A DNA stretch of 64,000 bases from Chloroflexota bacterium (lineage in GTDB: Bacteria; Chloroflexota; Dehalococcoidia; UBA2979): NCBI GenBank assembly GCA_002716405.1, contig PBBA01000002.1:1-64000 (forward strand). The letters are read 5' to 3'. The translations under genes were made by a program, and so were the position numbers. Positions 58,137 to 64,000 of the stretch are shown here, one piece after another. The notes below the pieces were generated by a model. That model had not been told where the DNA came from, ran no database searches, and saw only the letters and a program-made list of their open reading frames with translations. The stretch's first letter is position 1, and each line of letters begins with the position of its first letter.

Positions 58137-59018
58137 CTAGTATTTAAGTTCTCTTGCATTCAACGTGTTCTTTAATAGCATTGCTCGGGTAATCGGACCC
58201 ACACCTCCAGGGACAGGGGTGATGGCACTAGTCACCATCTTGACATTTTCAAAATCAACATCACCTACTAATCTATACCCTTGCTTTCTAGAAAGATCAT
58301 CAACACGATTAACACCTACATCTATCACGACTGCACCTGGACGAACCATATCTGCTGTGACAGTATTAGGATGCCCTGTAGCAGCGACTATAATATCAGC
58401 GTTTGAAGTCACCTCTTTTAGATTCTTTGTGCCTGTATGTGCAATTGTGACTGTTGCATTACCACGTGTATTTTTTTGTGCAAGGAGTAATGCTAATGGT
58501 TTACCCACCAAATTCGAACGACCAATAATTACAATATTTTCCCCATCAATATTAATGTTACTCCGAACTATCAATTCTCTTACTGCTGCAGGAGTTGCAG
58601 GAATGAACCGAGGGACCCCTTGAAGTAAAAGTCCTAAATTGACAGGATGTAAACCGTCAACATCTTTATCTGGAGACAAGTGAAAATCGATTGCATCTGA
58701 ATCTAAATGCGAAGGCAAAGGTTTTTGAAGAATAGCAGCATCAGTTTGATCATCAGCATTTACCTTATCAATTAGATCGATGACTTCGCTCATTGTTACT
58801 GAGTCATTAAGTTGAGAAAGAGAACCAGTTATCCCTACTTCCGAGCAATCTTTTAATTTCAATCGGACATATGTCTCTGAAGCAGTATTACTCCCGATCA
58901 TTATCACGTGTAGATGTGGAGCTCTTAAACCATCACGAACCATTAGTTCCACATCCCGTTTAATCTCGGAACGTATCTTTGTAGCTATAGCATTTCCATC
59001 AAGAATATGTGATTTCAT
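58137..59018 (-). CDS. folD: Bifunctional methylenetetrahydrofolate dehydrogenase/cyclohydrolase
   Basis: Interconverts one-carbon tetrahydrofolates. The start is taken at ATG 59018 (MKSHILDGNAIATKIRSEIK); an upstream in-frame start at 59048 adds 10 odd residues. Motifs: MIGSNTASETYVRLKLKDC, QKPLPSHLD, IIGRSNLVGKPLALLL, VATGHPNTV and ITPVPGGVGPIT. The length of 293 aa is normal. It is upstream of prfB. Confidence 0.96.
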   Translation of the reverse strand: MKSHILDGNAIATKIRSEIKRDVELMVRDGLRAPHLHVIMIGSNTASETYVRLKLKDCSEVGITGSLSQLNDSVTMSEVIDLIDKVNADDQTDAAILQKPLPSHLDSDAIDFHLSPDKDVDGLHPVNLGLLLQGVPRFIPATPAAVRELIVRSNINIDGENIVIIGRSNLVGKPLALLLAQKNTRGNATVTIAHTGTKNLKEVTSNADIIVAATGHPNTVTADMVRPGAVVIDVGVNRVDDLSRKQGYRLVGDVDFENVKMVTSAITPVPGGVGPITRAMLLKNTLNARELKY

Positions 59019-59083
59019 ACAATATCTATTGTAGCCTATATAAACCATGAAACATCAATTTTAGTGATACATTAGGTTTCTAC

Positions 59084-59563
59084 ATGAGTACGCATGCTAT
59101 TGGAATAGACTTAATCGAAATCGATCGCGTTCGCCGTGTTTTTCAAAAACATCCCATACGTTTCATAAATCGAGTTTATACACCAGCAGAGGCGGCTTTT
59201 TGCAGAGGTAGAGTTCCCGAGTTAGCTGCAAGATTTTCCGGTAAAGAAGCTGTGATGAAGGCTTTAGGAACAGGTGCAAGATCTGTTGCATGGCGAGATA
59301 TAGAAATTTTACCTGACAAACGTGGTAAACCACTAGTCTACCTCTATGGGGGTGCCAAGCAAAGATCCGACATCATTGGCCTTGAAGCAATAGATATTAC
59401 ACTGACCCATTTAGATTCTTTTGCAATGGCAGCTGTTGTATGCACGCAGAAACAACGTGAAGAACCACCGGAAATATCACGCAAAAATTTAATCGAACGG
59501 TTAAAATCACGTGGATTACTTGCCAATATACCTGACATCGAACAATTGCCAGAAGAAATATAA
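59084..59563 (+). CDS. acpS: Holo-acyl-carrier-protein synthase
   Basis: Transfers phosphopantetheine from CoA to ACP. The 159-aa protein has IGIDLIEIDRVRRVF (metal-binding Asp) and ELAARFSGKEAVMKALGTG (catalytic Glu), the AcpS signatures. A C-terminal extension of about 35 residues (EEPPEISRKNLIERLKSRG) is not part of the fold. It opens the acpS-nnr-fabD-fabF operon. Confidence 0.94.
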   Translation: MSTHAIGIDLIEIDRVRRVFQKHPIRFINRVYTPAEAAFCRGRVPELAARFSGKEAVMKALGTGARSVAWRDIEILPDKRGKPLVYLYGGAKQRSDIIGLEAIDITLTHLDSFAMAAVVCTQKQREEPPEISRKNLIERLKSRGLLANIPDIEQLPEEI

Positions 59564-59578
59564 GGAAAGAACGTTGTC

Positions 59579-61264
59579 ATGAAAAAGATCGTTACAACAA
59601 AACAGATGCAATCATTAGAAAGCGATGCCATCACGAGCGGGAAAAGTGAAAGAGAGCTTCAATTAGAAGCCGGGTTAGCAGCAGCACAAGAAGCATGGAT
59701 GAGTGTCGGTGCTATGCCTGAAAGAGGAATTTTATTACTGATAGGTCCTGGAAAAAATGGTAAAGATGGGCTCATAGCCGCTAACCAACTAACAAAATGG
59801 GGTGCAACACCTTTTGTGTACCTCTTAAGAGAACTAAATATTGATGATGATGATTGGAAAGAATACCAAGAAAGTGAAATGCCCTATGCAATTGCAACAG
59901 AAGATACTGAACTACAACGTTTAGAGTTTGTACTTAATGAAGCAGCACTTATTGTAGATGCACTACTTGGAATCGGAATGGATCCAGAAATTAGACCTTT
60001 AGATGAAAATTTATCTGAAATCACAAAGCGAGTAAACCAAACAAAAGAAAATATCGTAAAGCCGCATATACTTTCTCTCGATATACCTACAGGTATAAAT
60101 GCAGATAATGGCTATACAGATCCTAATGCCGTCAAAGCTGATTCCACTATTACATTTGGATATGCAAAAATGGGATTATATTGTTTCCCCGGACGTGAAA
60201 ATGTAGGAAGAATAATCCCTGTCGATATAGGGCTACCAAGCAATACAAGACACATACTACCGTACGAAACATTAGAGCTCAGTGAGTTAAAAGCATTTAT
60301 GCCTGAACGCCCTATAACTGCACACAAAGGGACTTTTGGAGTTGTAACAATTGTAGGAGGCTCTTTACAATATCCTGGAGCTATTCGATTAGCTGGAGAA
60401 GCTGCAGCAAGATCGGGGGCAGGCTTAGTACAAATTGCCGCACCAGATCATATTCAGGCACTGATAACAAACGGACTACCTGACGTAATCCATGAACCTT
60501 TACCAACTACAGGAAATTCATTAGATACTTCTGCTGCAATTACAGTTTTACGAGCTCTTGATAAGAAAAAAACTCGCGCCCTTCTCATTGGACCTGGCTT
60601 AGGGCATACTGCCGTCACAACTAAATTTGTTCATTCTATTATCACTAGTTTAAGTGAGAGAAATTTTCTAAATGGCGTAATACTCGATGCCGACGCATTA
60701 AATATTCTTCCAGAAATACAAAATTGGTCTACGAATCTACAAACACCTCTAATAATTACCCCTCATCCAGGAGAAATGTCTCGCTTACTGGGAATAGACA
60801 TTGATTCCATTCAAAAAAATCGTCTAGAAACAGCACTCTCTTATGCAACACACATCAATGGAGTAGTAGTACTCAAAGGAGCAGGTACTATCATTGCCTC
60901 TCCAGATGGTCGAGCAAGAATATCAGAATTTGCTTCACCGGTATTAGCAAAAGGAGGTACTGGGGATATACTCGCAGGCATTATATCGGGGTTAGTTGCA
61001 CAAAATGTCGAACCTTTTGAAGCAGCATCACTTGGTGTTTACTTACATGCCGATATGGGAAGAAGAGTTGCAGAAAATTATGGTACAGCCTCTGGAATTG
61101 CACAAGATTTACTGAAAGTAATGCCTACATCAAGAAAAATGCTTGATGGTATAGAAACATCAATAATAGACACTTTTGGACGTAATTCTTTATTCCCCGA
61201 TACAATAAAACAAGATCAATCCGAAGAACAATTCATGACAGATTTGACTCATAATTTGGATTAA
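59579..61264 (+). CDS. nnr: Bifunctional NAD(P)HX epimerase/dehydratase
   Basis: Repairs hydrated NADH/NADPH. The 561-aa protein fuses an N-terminal YjeF_N epimerase (MKKIVTTKQMQSLESDAITS; GPGKNGKDGLIAANQL; LSLDIPTGINADNGY) with the ADP-dependent YjeF_C dehydratase (HKGTFGVVTIVGGSLQYPGA; ITPHPGEMSRLLG; AKGGTGDILAGIISGLVAQ). It lies 15 bases after acpS, a common adjacency. Confidence 0.94.
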   Translation: MKKIVTTKQMQSLESDAITSGKSERELQLEAGLAAAQEAWMSVGAMPERGILLLIGPGKNGKDGLIAANQLTKWGATPFVYLLRELNIDDDDWKEYQESEMPYAIATEDTELQRLEFVLNEAALIVDALLGIGMDPEIRPLDENLSEITKRVNQTKENIVKPHILSLDIPTGINADNGYTDPNAVKADSTITFGYAKMGLYCFPGRENVGRIIPVDIGLPSNTRHILPYETLELSELKAFMPERPITAHKGTFGVVTIVGGSLQYPGAIRLAGEAAARSGAGLVQIAAPDHIQALITNGLPDVIHEPLPTTGNSLDTSAAITVLRALDKKKTRALLIGPGLGHTAVTTKFVHSIITSLSERNFLNGVILDADALNILPEIQNWSTNLQTPLIITPHPGEMSRLLGIDIDSIQKNRLETALSYATHINGVVVLKGAGTIIASPDGRARISEFASPVLAKGGTGDILAGIISGLVAQNVEPFEAASLGVYLHADMGRRVAENYGTASGIAQDLLKVMPTSRKMLDGIETSIIDTFGRNSLFPDTIKQDQSEEQFMTDLTHNLD

Positions 61265-61310
61265 ATTGCTACACTTCACAAAACGCTAAAAGGATGAAAG
61301 AGGGCATTTT

Positions 61311-62309
61311 TTGAATAATTGCCTTGATGAAAATTCAAAAGCCAAACCAATTGCACTAGTCTTTCCGGGGCAAGGATCACAGTCACCTGGTATGGGTGCT
61401 TTAATTTATAAAAATTCAAAAAATGCCCGCCTCACATTTGAAGAAGCCAGCGATATAACAAATATTGATATGGCAAAAATATGCTTTAAAGGTACAGCCG
61501 ATGATTTAGCAGAAACACGACTAACACAGCCGGCTGTATTAACTACTTCTATTGCTTTCCTACGAGCGATGAATGAAAAATTAGAAGAAAAAAATATCGT
61601 AATTAAGCCAAAATTATTAGGAGGCCATTCATTGGGGATGTTTAGCGCTACCGTTGCGGCACAAACATTTTCATTTCAAGATGCATTAGGAATGATTATT
61701 GATAGAGCTCAGCTGATGAGTGACTTCAACAAGGAACGGCCAGTAGGTATGGCATCAATTATTGGTTTAGATTTTGAAAAAGTAAGTAAAATTTGTAGTC
61801 AAGCTACTTACTCAGAACAAAATAGAGTTGATATTGCCAACTTAAACCTTAATTCACAAATCGTAATTAGTGGTGATTTAAATGCACTCACTAAAGCAAT
61901 GCAACTAGCACGAGAACTCCAAGCACGTGCTATACAATTAAAAGTTAAAGTTTCTAGTCACACACCATTACATTCTGAGCAATCGAAAGAATTTAAAAAA
62001 CTTATTAAAGATGTGAATTTTGATGATCCACAAATCCCAATTATTTCGAATAACACTTCAAAGTTACTGACCACAGCTCAAGCGATCAGGCATGAATTTG
62101 AAAATCAACTTCATTCACCTGTGTATTGGACAGAAAATGTACAACAAATGATTCTAGAAGAAGTACAAACAATCATAGAAGTAGGCCCTGGGCACGTGTT
62201 ATCAAGAATGGTAAAAAAAATATCAGACAAACTAATTGCAGTATCTCTAGATGATGCGCATGATGAACCTATACCAATATCTGTACTCCCTGAAGTTATA
62301 ATGAGCTAA
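61311..62309 (+). CDS. fabD: Malonyl-CoA:ACP transacylase
   Basis: Loads malonyl units on ACP for fatty-acid synthesis. It starts at TTG 61311 with GAGGG upstream; 332 aa. It has ALVFPGQGSQSPGMG, the Ser hydrolase-like LGGHSLGMFSATVAA (nucleophile Ser; the usual GHSLGE reads GHSLGM) and SSHTPLHSEQS carrying the His. An E-to-M change next to the nucleophile is unusual but not known to matter. Its TAATG junction overlaps the fabF start. Confidence 0.93.
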   Translation: MNNCLDENSKAKPIALVFPGQGSQSPGMGALIYKNSKNARLTFEEASDITNIDMAKICFKGTADDLAETRLTQPAVLTTSIAFLRAMNEKLEEKNIVIKPKLLGGHSLGMFSATVAAQTFSFQDALGMIIDRAQLMSDFNKERPVGMASIIGLDFEKVSKICSQATYSEQNRVDIANLNLNSQIVISGDLNALTKAMQLARELQARAIQLKVKVSSHTPLHSEQSKEFKKLIKDVNFDDPQIPIISNNTSKLLTTAQAIRHEFENQLHSPVYWTENVQQMILEEVQTIIEVGPGHVLSRMVKKISDKLIAVSLDDAHDEPIPISVLPEVIMS

Positions 62310-63553
62310 TGTCTGAAAGCGTTGTAGTCACTGGCATAGGTATGATCACTCCAGTTGGAGGAGATACTAGTGTTACATGGGAAAATTTAAAATCAGGACA
62401 ATCTGGGATATCTCAAATTACCCGCTTCGATGCGTCTGACTATGAATTTCCGATAGCAGGCGAAGTGAAGAATTTTGACCCGAAAGAATATTTAGACTCC
62501 AAAACTCTTAGGAGAGTAGATCTCTCAACTGCATTCGCTGTAGCAGCATGCAAAGAAGCACTACTTGATGCATCCATTGATATTAACTCTGAAAATCCTA
62601 AATCTATTGGAATTATATTAGGCACCGGAATGGGTGGAGCACACTTAATGATAGATCAGCAACGCATCCTTGAAGAAAAAGGGCCACGTAGAATATCACC
62701 ATTCCTTATCTCACATTTTTTACCGGATAGCGCGACTGGGATAATAGCAATGGAGCTAGGCGCGAGAGGTCCTAATTTCGCTATAACTGCTGCATGTGCC
62801 ACTGGCGGCACAGCAATTGGTGAAGCGGCAGAAATAATAGCAAGAGGTGAAGCTGAAATTATAATCAGTGGAGGATATGAGGCACCCCTACAACCCATCT
62901 ATTATGCAGGGTTTTCTGCAATGAAAGCCTTAGCATCGCACAAAGATCCTACCAAAGCTCTACGACCTTTTGATGCAAATAGAAATGGATTTATATTAGG
63001 CGAGGGTGCTGGAATTCTGGTACTAGAATCACTGACTCATGCACAAAAAAGAAATGCCCAAATATATGCACATTGGTTAGGTGGTGGAACCGCTAATGAC
63101 GCATACGATATGGTTGCTGCTGATGATAATGGCCGAGGAATTGGAGATGCTATGGAAAATGCACTCAACCGAGCACGTCTTAATATTGACCAAATCGACT
63201 ATATCAATGCACATGGAACCAGTACGCCATTAAATGATCGTGTTGAAACTTCTGCAATTAATAGAATATTTAAATCTGAGGCAAAAAAACTTATGGTTTC
63301 AAGTACAAAATCTATGCATGGACATATGATGGGTGCTGCGGGTGCTGTCGAAGCTGCAATTTGTGCACTAGTTTGCCGAGATGGAATTGTACCACCCACT
63401 ATTAATTACGAAACCCCTGATCCTGATTGCGATCTAGACTATGTCCCAAATGAGTCACGAAATGTGAAAATTAATAATGTCATGAGTACATCAGTAGGGT
63501 TAGGTGGCCACAATTCTGCTTTGATATTCGGAACTGCCGAAAGGAAACAATGA
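62309..63553 (+). CDS. fabF: Beta-ketoacyl-ACP synthase II
   Basis: A condensing enzyme of fatty-acid elongation. The 414-aa protein has the KAS motifs: active-site Cys in TAACATGGTAIGEAAEII (ACATG), NAHGTSTPLND (His 1), KSMHGHMMGAAGAVEA (His 2) and GLGGHNSALIF. All catalytic residues are present. It overlaps fabD (TAATG) and the second ketosynthase (ATGA), so these three are one transcription and translation unit. Confidence 0.95.
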   Translation: MSESVVVTGIGMITPVGGDTSVTWENLKSGQSGISQITRFDASDYEFPIAGEVKNFDPKEYLDSKTLRRVDLSTAFAVAACKEALLDASIDINSENPKSIGIILGTGMGGAHLMIDQQRILEEKGPRRISPFLISHFLPDSATGIIAMELGARGPNFAITAACATGGTAIGEAAEIIARGEAEIIISGGYEAPLQPIYYAGFSAMKALASHKDPTKALRPFDANRNGFILGEGAGILVLESLTHAQKRNAQIYAHWLGGGTANDAYDMVAADDNGRGIGDAMENALNRARLNIDQIDYINAHGTSTPLNDRVETSAINRIFKSEAKKLMVSSTKSMHGHMMGAAGAVEAAICALVCRDGIVPPTINYETPDPDCDLDYVPNESRNVKINNVMSTSVGLGGHNSALIFGTAERKQ

Positions 63554-64000
63554 ACAAGAAAAGAATAGTTATAACTGGTGCTGGTCTTATAACCCCAGTT
63601 GGAATCGGTTTAGAAGAAACATGGCAATCACTGCTAAAAAACAAAAATGGAATAGAACGTATAGTTTCATGTGATGTCAGCGACATTAGTTCTAAAATCG
63701 CAGGAGAAATAACCAATTTTAACGTAGAAAATTGGCTATCCCGAAAAGATGCACGTCGAATGGACCGCTTTGTCCAATTAGCAATAGTTGCCGCTGACGA
63801 AGCCTTAAAACAATCGAAGTTAGATATTTCATCTAACCCTGAACAAATTGGTTGCATTATTGGATCAGGAATTGGAGGGATCGCAACCTTGGAAGATCAA
63901 TTTGCAACTTTTTTTGATAAAGGGCCAAGCAGAGTTTCGCCCTTTCTTGTACCAATGTTTATTTCAGATATGGCTTCAGGACAAGTATCAATCCGAACTG
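63550..64000 (+). CDS. Second beta-ketoacyl-ACP synthase (FabF-like), 3' end outside window
   Basis: ATG at 63550 overlaps the fabF stop (ATGA). The 150 codons seen give VITGAGLITPVGIGLEETWQ, KDARRMDRFVQLAIVAADEA, CIIGSGIGGIATLEDQF and KGPSRVSPFLVPMFISDMA, the usual N-terminal half of a KAS II. It is clearly a paralogue, not a copy, of the preceding fabF. The catalytic residues lie beyond the edge, so activity cannot be judged. It could be a chain-length-factor-like partner. Confidence 0.9.
   Translation, partial: MNKKRIVITGAGLITPVGIGLEETWQSLLKNKNGIERIVSCDVSDISSKIAGEITNFNVENWLSRKDARRMDRFVQLAIVAADEALKQSKLDISSNPEQIGCIIGSGIGGIATLEDQFATFFDKGPSRVSPFLVPMFISDMASGQVSIRT

Overview
The window is AT-rich bacterial chromosome, densely coding on both strands. 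It uses the ordinary code with TGA as a stop: prfB is present and carries its own programmed frameshift. No transposase, integrase, phage gene or CRISPR array was found. The gene content (short-form EF-Ts and IF-2, LLM-class oxidoreductase, CaiB-type CoA transferases, DUF6282-like amidohydrolase, several MFS exporters, inositol phosphate synthase with a CDP-alcohol phosphatidyltransferase, Peptidase-MA-like protein) suggests a marine Chloroflexota of the Dehalococcoidia/SAR202 kind. That placement is an inference from family content, not a phylogeny.

Layout. 1-1824 (minus) is a membrane-anchored GH18-like protein that runs off the left edge in a Thr-Pro repeat. 2122-6515 (plus) is greA-lysS-SRPBCC-NUDIX-serS. 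6618-9528 holds a small membrane ORF, a DinB-like protein, a ferredoxin/membrane/nuclease-fold fusion (minus) and an amidohydrolase. 9580-16168 has lhgO, typA and a minus-strand group of an inactive-looking P-loop protein, an MFS exporter and a Cys-cluster protein, then a two-TM protein and a peroxiredoxin-like protein. 16273-19198 is a pair of CaiB-like CoA transferases plus a DsrE protein. 19203-24171 (minus) is an NAD de novo synthesis unit, nrtR > nadA > thioesterase > nadB > nadC. A near-perfect operator-like palindrome lies directly on the nadA promoter. 24239-26495 (minus) is sulfurtransferase > tRNA-Ser(GCU) > miaB. 26637-35070 holds MFS, a plant-like ilvC, LLM oxidoreductase, tRNA-Ser(UGA), MFS, penicillin acylase and ribokinase. 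35201-37982 is sucCD, then dtd and an FmdB zinc ribbon.

38221-52017 is a long housekeeping series: rpsB-tsf-frr-uppS-cdsA-dxr-rseP-ispG-proS, then a promoter plus attenuator-like terminator, then nusA-infB-rbfA-truB. It joins translation factors with isoprenoid and undecaprenyl lipid synthesis. The usual partners pyrH (between tsf and frr), rimP (before nusA) and ylxR are absent from their places. 52014-55578 is LysR divergent from ino1-CDP-alcohol phosphatidyltransferase-thioredoxin-like protein, probably a phosphoinositide lipid unit. 55595-59018 (minus) is folD, prfB and a membrane metallopeptidase-like protein. 59084 to the right edge is acpS-nnr-fabD-fabF-fabF', a fatty-acid synthesis operon with tandem ketosynthases, the second cut by the window edge.

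Most notable are the ferredoxin-TM-nuclease-fold fusion, the NrtR operator over the nadA promoter, two long loopless palindromes (42 and 48 bp) of unknown role, the plant-like ketol-acid reductoisomerase, the CoA-transferase pair in which one partner lacks the expected catalytic Asp, the prfB frameshift, and the nusA attenuator without rimP. No single locus could be shown to be a wholly new system. The fusion protein and the palindromes are the best candidates for undescribed biology.
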